A DNA stretch of 64,000 nucleotides. Source: Phytophthora sp. 'mugwort' (taxonomy: Eukaryota; Oomycota; Peronosporomycetes; Peronosporales; Peronosporaceae). The notes under the pieces are model-generated. The model saw nothing but the letters and a program-made list of their open reading frames with translations. It was not told the origin of the DNA and did not search any database. Made by a program: the position numbers and the translations under genes. Position 1 is the first letter of the stretch. Every line of letters starts with the position of its first letter. The DNA lies in NCBI GenBank assembly GCA_033558025.1, contig JAUCEF010000002.1, positions 1,860,001 to 1,924,000 on the forward strand. The letters run 5' to 3'. This document shows positions 1 through 11,239 of the stretch, piece after piece.

Positions 1-341
1 TCCAACGACACTTAATCTTGCCAAACACACACTCGACCCGATAACGGGTATGACAGCGTTTTGTTCAGCTTTGCGCACACAGGATCCATCATATCCGCTA
101 GTTTAAATGTAGTCACCAAGTAATGCGTGTTCTGAAAAACTGAATCACCTAGCAGAAAGTAGGGCACAGCAGCATACATGCCTTCTCCAGTTGGGATTGT
201 CACCGTACGCGATGCTTCCGATAATTTTGGGCGAAAGGGCCAACGCAATATTCCTAAACACATGGTTGTCACCGATACCTCCTGGCCTTTGCAGTCTAGG
301 ACACAGAATCGACCTCTCCAATCCACTACTGCTTGCGACAC
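1..341 (-). pseudogene. Harbinger-type (DDE_Tnp_4) transposase, 3' part, frameshifted
   Basis: This is the C-terminal part of a PIF/Harbinger-like DDE transposase, running off the left edge. The reading frame from 341 to 12 carries the motif 'YFLLGDSVFQNTHYLV' (the conserved GDS/AY stretch around the catalytic Asp) and then 'LNKTLSYP'. Around position 47-60 the frame is lost. In another minus-strand frame from 46 downward the expected family ending continues as 'RYRVECVFGKIKCRW', which matches the conserved R-VE--FG-LK-RW block with its catalytic Glu. A one-base-class indel therefore breaks the gene. Seen: both frames and motifs. Known: motif order of DDE_Tnp_4. Inferred: a dead copy. Confidence 0.75.
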
Positions 342-2088
342 AACACTATACCATCACTTGCGGTTGAAGTACATGTCTCCATTCAGCTAGGTCGATTGAT
401 AGGAATACAGCCAACGACTAAGAAAGCCGGCGACGAAAAACTCGACACTTTGCCGATCCATGCCACAACTCCCATAGTAATATCGAACATAAATTAGCGA
501 ATAGAATGCTGGAGCACATAATTTAATCCAATTAAGCAGCGAGATTTATGTAATTATCTAACAAATCAGTCCTTTTGTTGTCCGACTGGACGTCATTTAT
601 TCAATCCAATCCTGACTTTTGTCAGTGCCGAGTTTTTCTGTCGGGTGCAGTAGCTGAACTATACTATGTGGAATGGGGTTCAGCCTGCCGGCTTTTTAGT
701 TGTTGTCTGTATAGGATCCGTCGATAGAACCGACGATCTGCGGGATGCCCACTGCTATGCAAAATGAGAAGCACACCACGCGAGCGGAGGAATTGACACC
801 AGTGATTGCTGCTCACGACATATTACGGTCACCACTTCCCTCATAATGCCCGACACTGTAGATTGCCCAATGCCGAAGCGGTGTTCTCAAGGATTACACC
901 TTGCGCACATAGATACAAAAATATCGCCAAACGCATATGAGACACAACAGCGTCAGGAGCGCACCGAACTGGAGCGAGATGAGAACATATGGTACCGGCT
1001 AGAGAGCTGCATGTCCGTGAGGGTGCCGCACCAGCTATCATTTCTCTTTGTTTGAATTTCAAATTTCGAGCAGTACTGTGACTGACCATGTGAGAAAATG
1101 TCAGACTCGACGTGGACAACCGCTGGCCGCTCATACGCATTTTTTTACCCTTGCAAAGGTATTGGCCAAAGCACAGATACCAGGCGGACCTCTAAATAAC
1201 TTCTGGTAGTAAAATGCTAAATAAAATAATGCTCCTTTCCATTATCCCCCGTATCGTTTGTAGTCGCCATGAGCCAAGTGGAAGAGCAGACACGTTTGAC
1301 ATGGGGTTGTGCGTTTGACGCGTCTGCACATTTTCCTGGTCTTCTTCACAGGGTGAAGTTGCTTGTGTAGACCAGCTAGAAAACCAAGAATCGACTCAGA
1401 TCGCCACTGATCTTGATGGCCTTGATGCGTAAACCAGCGCCGTACGGATTCTAATTTTCATTACGTCGGTGTGCAAGCTCAACTCGAATACCCCATGTAA
1501 TATTCCTTTATTATATGTTCGTTATTTGTTGCCTAAGTATTACAGGAGTAACCCATTTAAAACTCAGTCGCCCAAAATCTGAAATCATATTTGTTAATGT
1601 CACCCTACTGAATCCGGTCCCGACACTGCGCTTGCAACCAAGTCGGAGCGTGACGTGCGCTCGGAGACATTTTCGGCAAGTGTTGTGCACAATCAGTACC
1701 TATTTACACCGTAGCTGATGCCGTTTTGGCCTTCATGAGCACATCATCGACCTCTGAGGTCACTCCATTGTTGTCTTCCTAAGGTATGGGGCTCCGGCGA
1801 TACACGCAGTATGTGCCCAGCAAGAATATTTCACAGTGAGAGTAGAGACCGCAGCAACGCTATCGGGGGGATCGCCGCAACCACGTAGATTCTCTCTTTG
1901 CTGTCCACCGTAACGGGCCACATCTCGCACCCCAAGAAGCATTCGCTACAAAACTCCAGATGTCGGAGATGCTCAATGTCGTGGTCGTTCTCGCCGCCTG
2001 CTCTGCCTTTTAATCCGTCCTCAGACGGGATGGATATGACCGACATTGCGATCCGTGTCATGGTGTTGGTAGAGACACTCGTCGACTG
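342..2088. other. No recognisable gene
   Basis: Only short open frames without family motifs are present (for example 841-1140 and 1831-2115, minus strand). Neither strand shows coding bias, a splice-ready gene or an obvious repeat. It is probably decayed repeat DNA. Confidence 0.4.
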
Positions 2089-2120
2089 GGCAATTGCATA
2101 GTTCGGCAATTGCATAGTTC
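2089..2120. repeat. 16-bp exact tandem duplication
   Basis: The unit GGCAATTGCATAGTTC occurs twice back to back (2089-2104 and 2105-2120) with no mismatch. The core CAATTG is itself palindromic. No gene is nearby. It looks like a recent replication-slippage product. Confidence 0.85.
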
Positions 2121-2439
2121 GACAGTAAGTTCGCTTTCCTGCCGACCCTGCATGTTTGCAAATATTTTGGTGCTCAATTCTCTGCTTAATGCCCTATCAC
2201 AATTTATTCACTTGAAAATATTTACCAATGTCTGTTCAATAGCTTTACCCCGCTAATTTGCTTGGAAACTCCATTGAAGATATATTGAAAAACGGAAAAG
2301 CGAAAGCGCGAGACGATCAAGGCGAACAGTGAAACGTGGGGCAAGAAGGCGAAGTCGCGTGACTGCTGGTGATCGTGTCACCGTGACCAATGGTGTGCCC
2401 GAGGTGTCATTTCCAGCAGATAGCGAAACAGACTGCAAT

Positions 2440-3090
2440 GTGATACCAATAATGAGCTACGTGATGATGGTTCAATTCGCTGGCCCAATGTGACGAGCTA
2501 TACAGCATCAATTTACAGTTAGTAACTACTGATGATCCAATGGCGGGACGGATTCTACAAAGCAGGTGGGCTGTATCGTCGATCCCTTGAACCACCTAGC
2601 TAATTCCGCAAAGCTTGCGTTCCCTGTACCCACTGCGACTCTATGCATGTGTACCTATGCGTCTGACTTCGGAGCCTGCATGTCACTCAGGGGGGGGAGC
2701 TAGACGAGCATTGTGCCAATGCGCACAATGTATACCCAAGCTCATCCCACAGCTAAATTGGTAGATGACAGACAATGAATGATACATATCCCATTATCAA
2801 AGGCTACCAGTATCTATTGCTTCAAAATCATGGTTTCAAGATCTCCTTCGATCACGCCATGCCTTCCGTCCGTAACACGAGATCAATCCATAGAGAACGA
2901 TGTAAGCTGCAGCGTTGGTGTTAATACTGAGTGACTATCGTCACACTTGATGGGCAGGACAATGTATGGGCTGATCTTGGTTGGTGGCGTCGTCCAAGCA
3001 GCTCAGCAGCACTATCCTCGCGCTGCACCTGCACGAACCACGCGCAATGATGACGACCTCCTTCTTGGTAAGGGTCCCGAAGAAGACAAG
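2440..3090 (+). pseudogene. Ty3/Gypsy pol remnant (RNase H to integrase linker)
   Basis: Fragments of a Gypsy polyprotein are readable on the plus strand. At about 2600-2690 the frame gives 'LANSAKLAFPVPTATLCM' followed by 'TYASDFGA'. This is the start of the RNase H domain, where TDASD is expected, so the first Asp is replaced by Tyr. At about 2945-2985 'LDGQDNVWADL' matches the linker between RNase H and integrase found in oomycete Gypsy elements. Stops and indels lie between the pieces, so no intact frame remains. The orientation is opposite to the similar element at 4118-6420. Confidence 0.6.
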
Positions 3091-3269
3091 GGCCCATGAC
3101 AAGCAGTCTGATTATGCCTCGATGTGGTGCCAACGCTCACAGGGAGCTGTCGTGACGATCAATGCACGACAAGTACGCGATCGTCTCGCTGTCGATCATC
3201 CTCAAGGAGTTCGTATGCTGTCTGATATGCTTACACGAGGAGGAGGAGGGGGGGGGGGCACCTAATCTT

Positions 3270-4117
3270 TGACGACCTTGGGCTGACCAAGGTCGTACTC
3301 GTGGGCAGAAGCATATCGATTCCCCCTACATGGGCGGGTCATATGAGACGACAGATTATGTACTCGGCTTCTAGTCATTATTGTAAAAAAAAGGCCGTGG
3401 GATACGCCAACGAGCAGGATGACGACGCCTACGGTGCTTGACTGGGGAAAGCGGTTTGGCTTGATAGTATGTAGGCCTCCGACAATGGAACGCACTTCAA
3501 GAATGCTCTCCTTGGACTGCGTTGAAGGTATAGTACGTCCACGAGACGAAACGGGAGACGGGGTTGGGGAAGCTGGCACTTCCGTAAGTTGTTGCTGCCG
3601 ATTGTATTGCTTTGTAGAAAGCAAAAGCAAAAAGTGACCGACTACGATATCCTGTTCTCGCCACTGCGAGCAGGGTTCTCTTTAGGGCGCCATGGTGCTG
3701 TTCGATCCATGACGTCAACCAATGCGGCTGCAATGGCAACTGCAACTTATTAACAGCTGATAATGACTGCAACCGCATTCATTATCAATGTGCAATCCGG
3801 GAAAGGCTTTCAACCTGATCCCCACGCTACAATTCCCCCCAAGCCTTGCTCACACTTGTTCGCGTAGCGTTATGGGCCGCGCCACGTCAATTTGGTACAG
3901 TATATCACTCAATGGCCACTATGTCGGTTTAAGTCTTTATTACCTTTATGGTTACAGCCACGGTAGGCTGTGTCATACGACACTTAGGTCACCGACCCAA
4001 GTGGTAGCACTGCTACCAATACACTAACCAAGTTTCAGGCCACTTGCACCACAACTTAGCCCAATACCGCACTGTGGCAGCCAACATGGCACTGACTCAG
4101 TACCGATAGACTTGCAG
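3270..4117. other. No recognisable gene; possible repeat flank
   Basis: A G-rich run (GGAGGAGGAG followed by a run of G) ends at about 3260. The rest has only short open frames with no domain motifs. It lies between two opposed Gypsy remnants and may contain decayed LTR sequence, but no LTR boundary was found. Confidence 0.35.
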
Positions 4118-6420
4118 CTAGCCGGAGGCCAGTGCTTGACACGCCGTTGATAGCTCGCTGTTCTTGGCTACCTCAACGTAGGCTTTGACCAGCACGTGGA
4201 TGTCCTTCGTCAGCGAGTGCGACGGTTCCCATGAGTCCTCAGTATACTTTAATCCACACCAGCTCACTAGCATTCCAAGCTCCTGGTTTGTGAGTTCCAT
4301 CGGTCATCGACAAGTTTCTCGACCGTTAGAACGACGCCTTGGGCAGCAGCATGCCCCAACAGCTCATCTGTAACCTCGAGGTCACTGAAACCGAGAGGCG
4401 GGTACGTCTTGCTCCATGAGTAACAAGGGGTCGTACGCGGAACGAGTGGGCGTCTGCGCGGGTCACAATGTAGGGTCCGATTCAGGATACCAGCAGTTTG
4501 TTCTGGCGGCGCTAATCGACACGCGATCATAATCACCCACAGAACATTTTACTTCATGAGCACCTCTGAATTTTCTCTTGTTCAAGGTGATCTTCTCCCT
4601 GTTGTCGGTGTTCGCACGCAAAATTCATGCCTTCAATGCTTTCCCGTAGCTTTTCCAGTGACTGCTCGATTGAGGTGTTTGAGATCATGACTTCACGTGG
4701 TTGTCGCCAGGTAAGAAAAAATCGTAGGTGATGGGATTGACAAGCCAGTAAGAACTTCGACTGGCGCTTTATTAGCGAGCGAGGCCACCGGCGAGTGGTT
4801 CATGTTGGCCTGAACCTACATCCCATCTTGGTGTGAGATTCGGTACTCCAGGATCACGGTCCGCAAAGCTTGCAAAATGTCTCTGTTTGCACGTTCCACT
4901 GAGCCGTTCACCCGGGCTGTAGGCAACAACGAAACTCTGCTGGCACTTCAGGCGTTTCCACAATTCAGTCATCATTAGGTTCTCGAAAAGCGACCATTGT
5001 CACTAAGCCACTGCGATGGAATACCAAAGCGACTGTGCCACCCGAGTTGTCCTTCGGCTGTGACCTCGCTGATGGGGGTATCACAGGGCAACAATTCACA
5101 GAAATGGCAGAAATTGTCCTTCATGACCAGCAGGTACATGCATGTTCCAAACCCTTTTCCGATATAGAGAAAGTCAAAATGGAGAGCCTCGTTGCGCACC
5201 TCCACACCTCAGTACATCGCTGGCATCTCGATCATAACCACTCGGAGCAGCGCGAGCATAGGCTGCTTGCGTGGCAGCAACTTCCGCCAACGTTGACCAG
5301 GTAAACCCGTCCTGGTCAATGGGCGCAGCAACGGCCTTGTGATGCACGAAGTTGCCGCTCATTTGAATACCGCTGTAGATGTAGGAGCACCGCCACCCCA
5401 TCGGATAATTAATCAGCCAACAAGTTGTTTGCTCCTTCGATGTGAACGATTGTGTAGCGGAACTCCATGCGTTTGACAGACCAGCGGGGCAATTTTCCTC
5501 GGACCTGCTTTTTATTTCTTGACCAGGCGCAAATATGTGTATGAGGTTTCAATGATCACAGAAAAAAATCTTAATGCCGCCAGGCCGGAGAAAAAGGTAG
5601 TCCAGGTCTTACCCGAGAGAACGATGATAAGCTTCTTTCTCGATCACGCTCCAGTGTCTTGGAGCTCCTTGAATGTTCCTCCCTTGCAAATGAGCAGTTC
5701 ATGAGCTTGCTCAGCGATTGTTACTCTACGTTTCCACACAGCTACTTGGATGACAATAGAAGCCCATCCGTAATCACTTGCATAGGTGAACAAGCAAAGC
5801 GTGGCTTCATCACGTGGATATGTTAGCTGGGCTGACTGCATCAGCTGGGCTTTCACCTGTTGAAGCTCTCTATCGCATCATCCGTCATACTTACTACGAT
5901 TCCTGACGCAACTCGCTTCGTTTTCTTTTCCCAGTCGATGCCACGTCCAAACATTTCTGCAAGGTTGAACGATTCGAGCATAGTCTATGAGCGAATCGCG
6001 CATCCAGTTCGTCGCGCAGACAAACTGCTGGAAGGAGCCCCGCTATTTGTGGCTGAGGCATGCCGTGAGTCCTTCGATCGGCTTCGGGTCATGACGAACT
6101 CCATCTTGGTAGATGGCTTTGCAACACGAAATCACAGATTGTTGGTAGAACAAGGACTTCTTCCAATTCAGCGTCAAACCTCACTAGTCCTACCATGTCG
6201 AACAACTTCTCCAATACAACGAGGTACTCAGGGATTGTGAGCCGCGAAAAGTAACAAGCCATCGACATGCAGGTGAGCATATTCATGCAGCAGTTGAGCG
6301 AACCAATGCTCCATTGAGACCTGAAAATGAAGCGTGGAGTCACAACTTCCTTGTATGGCATGAATACACCTTCATCCGTCATGTAAGAGAGCATTTCACG
6401 ACTCTGCTTTAGTCGGATGG
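4118..6420 (-). pseudogene. Ty3/Gypsy pol (RT, RNase H, integrase, chromodomain), decayed
   Basis: Read on the minus strand, the domains occur in the normal Gypsy order but in several frames. An RT portion ('MTDEGVFMPYKEV', then 'YLVVLEKLFDMVGLV') covers about 6390-6150. The RNase H start ('ATLCLFTYASDYGWA', where TDASD is expected) lies near 5800. The integrase region gives 'FVHHKAVAAPIDQDG' near 5340, 'NEALHFDFLYIGKGFG' near 5190 and 'RFGIPSQWLSDNGRF' near 5000. The integrase C-terminal part ('LKCQQSFVVAYSPGE') is at about 4945. A chromodomain-like tail ('KYTEDSWEPSHSL') sits at about 4260. Frameshifts and stops separate the pieces. The chromodomain places it near the chromovirus-like oomycete Gypsy elements. 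The LTRs were not identified. Confidence 0.8.
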
Positions 6421-6439
6421 GTCGCTAAACCTCAACAGC

Positions 6440-6640
6440 TTCCTACATGGGGTCGGTGACGCAATTACTCGTCGTCTGGTGTGGCGCATGGAGCGCCATT
6501 ATTTTAAGGCGTCCTTTGCAGCGCGAAGACATGGATCCGGGCAAATAGCTAGTAATGTAAGGGCTGTAGCCATGGTTTTCTTGATTGAGAGCGCGTCTAG
6601 CCATATTTTCACTTCTATGGAAAATGTCTTTTGCAACTCG
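6440..6640 (+). pseudogene. Tc1-like transposase C-terminal remnant
   Basis: The peptide 'VWRMERHYFKASFAARR' (from about 6478) closely matches 'VWRMERHCFKSIFLAERG' at the end of the Tc1-like transposase at 24144-25679, and the DNA around it is also similar. Upstream, 'VTQLLV' resembles the preceding residues of that protein family. Only the tail remains, directly next to the RT end of the minus-strand Gypsy remnant. No terminal inverted repeat was found on its right side. Confidence 0.6.
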
Positions 6641-6659
6641 GCTGATTTTGAGCAAAACA

Positions 6660-8328
6660 TGTGTTTGTTTACTTGTTTTGTTTGTTCAAGGCATGTGTTG
6701 CTGGCGCATATAGCCTCGTCACATTTTTGGTTTGCACCGTAGTTTTGTATAGATATCCCATCTTCCTTACCCTAGCCTTCCGTGGACCGATGGTATCACG
6801 GTCTTGGGCTTTGCTTCGCAAAGGCAGTCGCTGCGCTCTTGCAGGGAAAAGTTTTAAAGCTCGGCACGCTACAGTGCTTGGCTCGCTGGAAAGCTCGGCG
6901 CTGGACCCGCCTCCGCAAATTTCGCGCGGCCCTGCTTCGCGGGCACCCCGTCGGATTTGCTGTGGCTACGCGCGCCCGCATCAGCAGGTACTTTCACCCC
7001 CTCTTTTCAGGTGGGCACACGAACCACTCTCCTTAATAAAACTGCCGACTTCGTCGGGAAATGGTGTAATCCAGATCCATTATTTAGTTCGTGTCTCCAC
7101 GATAGGTGTTAGCGGATGAAGATCAGATATTTTACGATCGACAACAGCAAAAAACCTGCCCTAGTTAGTGTGTTTTGTGGATTAAGTATGAGAAGCACGC
7201 GTTTTTTTACAATACAAATTCAAAGTCAAGACGTTATAATATTCAGACAAACCTCTCGGCCGTGATATCCTGAATTGTGATTCACTCCGCAGAGAGATAC
7301 GAGGAGAGTTCGCAATGACCGTAATGATGTGTTGATCCCCGACATTATCACAGCGGAGAGGATTGTCTGTAACGTCATTTTATGCATTAAAGTGTATATA
7401 TTCCATGTAGCATGCACAAGGATTAGAAAGGAGTCCGACATCGTAAACAGTATTTCATTAGTGGCAGAATCATCAGAAAAATGTATGGCGTCGGACCTAC
7501 GACGCCCTCGTTTCTCTGGCTCGCACGTCAGGTGAAAATCTCCGTTATGGCAATTTGCTCGTGTGTACTCCTTTGCTGGTTCCACAGGCATAGACACTTG
7601 TCATCGACAAAGACATTAAGCGAAGTAACGCGACGCCGATGCAGTTTACGTTGCGGTGCTCAGTATGGCGGACAGTATGTTGTGCTGCACTTAACCGCTC
7701 GAAACGCTGTGGCGTGTGGTGAGCGCCCGACCGTGTCCGGATATGATCGGACCTCGGAAAGACAGTTCAAAGTATTTACCACGTTGACGGAGCCAGTTTA
7801 GCGTGCGGTGTCAGAGGCACAGCAGCAGCAATGCTCGCCACCTGGTTGCCCTGTCCTGCCTAGCGCGCTTCGCCGATCGTCGCTGTGACCGTAACGTCCA
7901 CGCGAGTTGTGCCGCTTGGCTCCCACCCTCCAGGTGAATGGATACATGGTACCGATTCAAGGTCGGTGGTCGTTTCTGTAAATCCGGTTTTCAGCTGATG
8001 CATTCACGTATGGCGATGCATCCAGCCCAAGTACCCAATTACAAAATATCAGTAACGGAACAAAATGACACTTGGTGCATTGGCTTGTGTGCTGGCTGGT
8101 GACAAGTTGGTGGCGCCAGGGCGGACGCGAGTAGGGGACGCTCCGTTGACGCAGACCTTACAAACCGCAAGTAAAGCGCGTGCCTCAGACGGGCCTTACC
8201 CGATTGGCGTCCGCTGTACCAGATACTGTACATGGTCACATCCCAAAACAAACCAGAGTCAAAACAGCCAGCGGCGCCGCATAACCCAAAGCGCGGACCG
8301 ACCACCAAGCGAAGCACAGCAGTAGCGC
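6660..8328. other. No recognisable gene; GC-rich island at 6800-7000
   Basis: A GC-rich stretch (about 6800-7000) is open in two plus frames (to 7119 and 7036) and one minus frame, but none of the predicted peptides shows a family motif or convincing codon use. The rest, up to the promoter of the gene at 8378, holds only short open frames. It may include decayed repeat DNA. Confidence 0.35.
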
Positions 8329-8377
8329 CTCATCACTTCAACGTACCGTAACTCCTCCTCCCTACAGCAGAGAAACC

Positions 8378-9010
8378 ATGGCACCGAAGGACTCAGCGCA
8401 ATGCTATGGCGGGATCGACGTCCCAAACAGCCAGCAGCTCCTGGCACTCTCTAATAGTTCCACCAGCAGTGAAGTTACCTCCTCCTCTGCTGCTCCGGCT
8501 GCCTCACCTGAGCGGTGCCTGAAGCGCCAGCGTAGCTCGTCCATCGCCAGCGATCATGATTGCGAGGAATCCCCCAAGAAGATGAAGAAGCGTCTGCGCT
8601 GGTCCACCATCACCATCCACGAGTTCGGCGTCGGACTGGGTGGCAGCTCGGTGCCCGGCAAGGGTGGCCCGTCCATTGGCCTTAGCGACAAGCCCGAGTT
8701 CACGTGGAGCACGAGGGTGGGCGAAATGGCCGAGTGTGTCGAGGGGGTGCACCGCTTCTCATCCGAAGAGCGAGTGCGGCTGCTCCAGAGCGCGGGCGTG
8801 AGCGAGGGCATGATCCTACGTTTCTCGCGGGAAGCCAACATCATTAACTGCTCGCGCCGGAGAACACTCGTAGAGAACATCGCCGAGAGGAAAGAGGCCA
8901 GGAAGCAGCGCCAGCAGTGTAGAATCAAATCAGCTCGCCCCGTGCTGGAGAGCCCCTGCTCGTCCTCGTTCCTCAACCGCTCGCACATGATTCCGGTCAA
9001 CTACGTGTAA
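8378..9010 (+). CDS. Uncharacterised conserved-module protein, copy A (210 aa)
   Basis: This is an intact single-exon gene. After a Ser-rich start and a basic patch at residues 65-74 (SPKKMKKRLR, possible nuclear localisation), block 1 (about 72-112) reads 'LRWSTITIHEFGVGLGGS' followed by 'GGPSIGL' and a Trp-Ser-Thr. Block 2 (about 127-163) has 'ERVRLLQSAGVSEGMILRF' and then an Arg-rich 'SRRRT'. The same two blocks occur in the paralogues at 10278-10693 and 11240-11686. The pattern resembles an uncharacterised module seen in stramenopile and other protist proteins (hydrophobic-Arg-Phe/Trp-Ser, V-V-E/H-E-F/Y, L-G-, G-P-, then a helical block ending in R-R-T). I recall that family only as unnamed hypothetical proteins. 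A degenerate Inr-like TCATCACTTCAAC lies at 8330-8342, which supports the start. Function unknown. Confidence 0.85.
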   Translation: MAPKDSAQCYGGIDVPNSQQLLALSNSSTSSEVTSSSAAPAASPERCLKRQRSSSIASDHDCEESPKKMKKRLRWSTITIHEFGVGLGGSSVPGKGGPSIGLSDKPEFTWSTRVGEMAECVEGVHRFSSEERVRLLQSAGVSEGMILRFSREANIINCSRRRTLVENIAERKEARKQRQQCRIKSARPVLESPCSSSFLNRSHMIPVNYV

Positions 9011-10277
9011 GAGCAACCCCATGTAATCAAGCAAGCCAAGAGCACACTGCGACTAGAGAAGTCGACGGCACGGGTGTATCCGTGAACGTTTTGCATATAC
9101 AGCGCGTCGTCGGAAAGGCGTCGGTCGAAGAACCACCTCCCCGTTGCGCTGATCGTAGAGGAAGAGCTTAAGTTATTTGATCTTTTATTAGTGATATCGC
9201 TATGAATACGAGCTGCATGCATGAATTATTACTTCAAAGTATCTTCGTTGTTGGGGTGCCATTGCCATGAATTTCTCTGCCTGCCTGCGACGCTCCGTTG
9301 AAGCCACCTCGCCATGCAGCCATCCGTTGCCCCACGTCCGTATCCGGTCAAGTACCTTATTTGGCTTATTCAACGAATAGTGGAGACACCACGCCGCTAT
9401 CGTCGGTTGAGCTGCGGAATCCAATAATATCGCAGAGTGCGGATAGATCCGCCGGCACCTCGACGCTCCGCTCGCTGCAGTACAGTATGCTGCGTGCTTG
9501 AAGTAGGGGTTCTAATTTCCGGGTAGGGTCGGTATCACGAGGGAGTGGACATGTAAGACACCCTGATAATAGCAGTGGCAAGCTTAAACTGAGGGAGAGC
9601 TAACAAATTGTCTTGACGCGGGCGATACCCAACTCACGGCAGCGACCTTGGCGGTACGCTTGCCCTGAACAGTCCTCCGTCCTGTTGCTGCCGCCGCCGC
9701 TGCAGTAGCGTGGCGGCGAGACCAGCAAGCAATTTCCCGCACCGTCGTTTGCATAGCCACGCACAGGCACTTGACGCCGCGGCGACAGCTGGGAAAATGG
9801 CATTACGCTGCAAATGCGGACACTAAGTAAGCTCGTCGGAAGAGCGCAATGCCCGATAATCCGTCCCAATGGCGCCTTCAGTCTTGTGCACAACAATAGC
9901 TGCAATATGTGCCCACAGTGTCACTGCCAACATCCTGGCAACGTAAACGCGGAGCGCGGCGAAATTCGGGTTACGCGATACGTCCGCTGGTGGGCGGAAG
10001 CGGATAGGGCAGGCGGACAGAGTGGACGAGCGATCCCATTGCCTTACAAAAACAACAAAGGGCCTTTGGTATGTAAGGGGACGCAAGCAAATCCATTAAA
10101 TTCTTAGCTTGAATAACAGCGGCGAGGTAATTAGAGGCGAGTAAATGGCGGGGGCGGGGGAACGGAGTGGTGCGTGAACGGTATGCAGCGAGTCGAGTCG
10201 CAAGCGGTGGGCGGATGGCGCTTTCTGGGTATTTCCTCCGGCCCTTCACGTCCCTCGAAGCCGCATCCGCAGCAGAC
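9011..10277. other. Intergenic stretch, no recognisable gene
   Basis: Short open frames occur on both strands (for example minus 9366-9581 and 9600-9905), but none has family motifs, coding bias or a paralogue within the window. The part next to 10278 is presumably the old promoter of the decayed paralogue. Confidence 0.4.
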
Positions 10278-10693
10278 ATGGCGACCAAGACAGTGCGCTA
10301 GTCCACGTCACAGTGTACGACTTCGGCGTGGGCGTCGGTGGCAGCGCCGTTCCTCGACGCGGTGGGCCGACAATGGGGCTGACCTGAGCCCCGCTATGCA
10401 TCTGGATCACGTCCGTGGACGCGGCGCAGCCCGGGCTGAGCGCCGCTGAGGAGATACAACAGCAGCTGGAGAATACGCAGGCGAGCAAGGTGAAGGGTAG
10501 TGCGGCGGCTGCTCGACGACATTGGCGCAGACGCGTGCGCTGGCTCAAGCCGCTGGAGCGTGTCACGATGCTGGAGAAGGCGAGCTACAGTGAGGAGCGC
10601 ATCTACCGCATGCTCATGGAGTCGTCAACATCGCCCAGTCGCGACGGCTCTGTTTGCGCGCGGCCTCGCCCGAATGCGCGGCTTAAGCTGTAG
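10278..10693 (+). pseudogene. Uncharacterised conserved-module protein, copy B (decayed)
   Basis: The sequence begins ATGGCGACCAAGACAGTGCGC and then has TAG where the paralogues have the Trp codon of 'VRWST'. One G is missing a few bases later, so the frame shifts. In the new frame 'VHVTVYDFGVGVGGSAVPRR' and 'GGPTMGL' are easily recognised. A second in-frame TGA follows that block. Block 2 is preserved as 'RVRWLKPLERVTMLEK' and 'SEERIYRMLMESS', almost identical to the copy at 11240-11686. Copies B and C are therefore closer to each other than either is to copy A, and they face each other in opposite orientation. Confidence 0.8.
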
Positions 10694-10699
10694 TTTCGC

Positions 10700-11239
10700 G
10701 CGAGCCAACTACGCCGGCGACGGCAAGATGCAGATTTTTGGTATACATGTATGTAACCTTGTAACGACGCTGCGGCGAAGCAGACCGATACGGCCGACGC
10801 CCAGGAGTAAAGGTGAAGGCTGTATGACCCCCTTAATTAATGAGAATTTATTGATCGAACGCTTAAGAGCTTCGTTGTATTTCGGTCTTTGCTTCACAGG
10901 AATATGGTGGTATTGCCATCGGATTAAAAAAGAAGCAGGGCTCCCGTGAAGGACGAAGAACGAGTTGAAGCGGCATCGGCAGCGACTAAGTGCCGAGGCT
11001 CCACATTATTATTGATGCCCACAGCGTTCGTACTGGTGCCCAACATTAGGAGCAGCAACTCAGATGCCTTCGTACGCAGTAAATAATCGTTCATTGTCAT
11101 CCATACTCTACTTGCTTCTGGTCTATTCGGCACGCCGCAGCCGGCGCCAGGTAGCGCGCCGCTGCAACATCCGTCCGTATTCATCCGACGCGAAATTCCA
11201 CAGCAGCCGGACTTATCTCCTCTTCTCGTCGCAGCGTCT
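10700..11239. other. Intergenic stretch between convergent paralogues
   Basis: No gene or repeat was recognised. It separates the 3' ends of copy B (plus) and copy C (minus). It is AT-richer than the coding parts and is presumably 3' flanking DNA. Confidence 0.4.

Noticed and set aside
6661..7119. Plus-strand open frame of 152 codons with a hydrophobic start
   Set aside because: The hydrophobic start comes from T-rich sequence, two other frames are open over the same GC-rich island, and no motif or homologue in the window supports it.
10246..10566. Minus-strand open frame opposite the decayed paralogue
   Set aside because: It is a shadow of the conserved blocks on the other strand.
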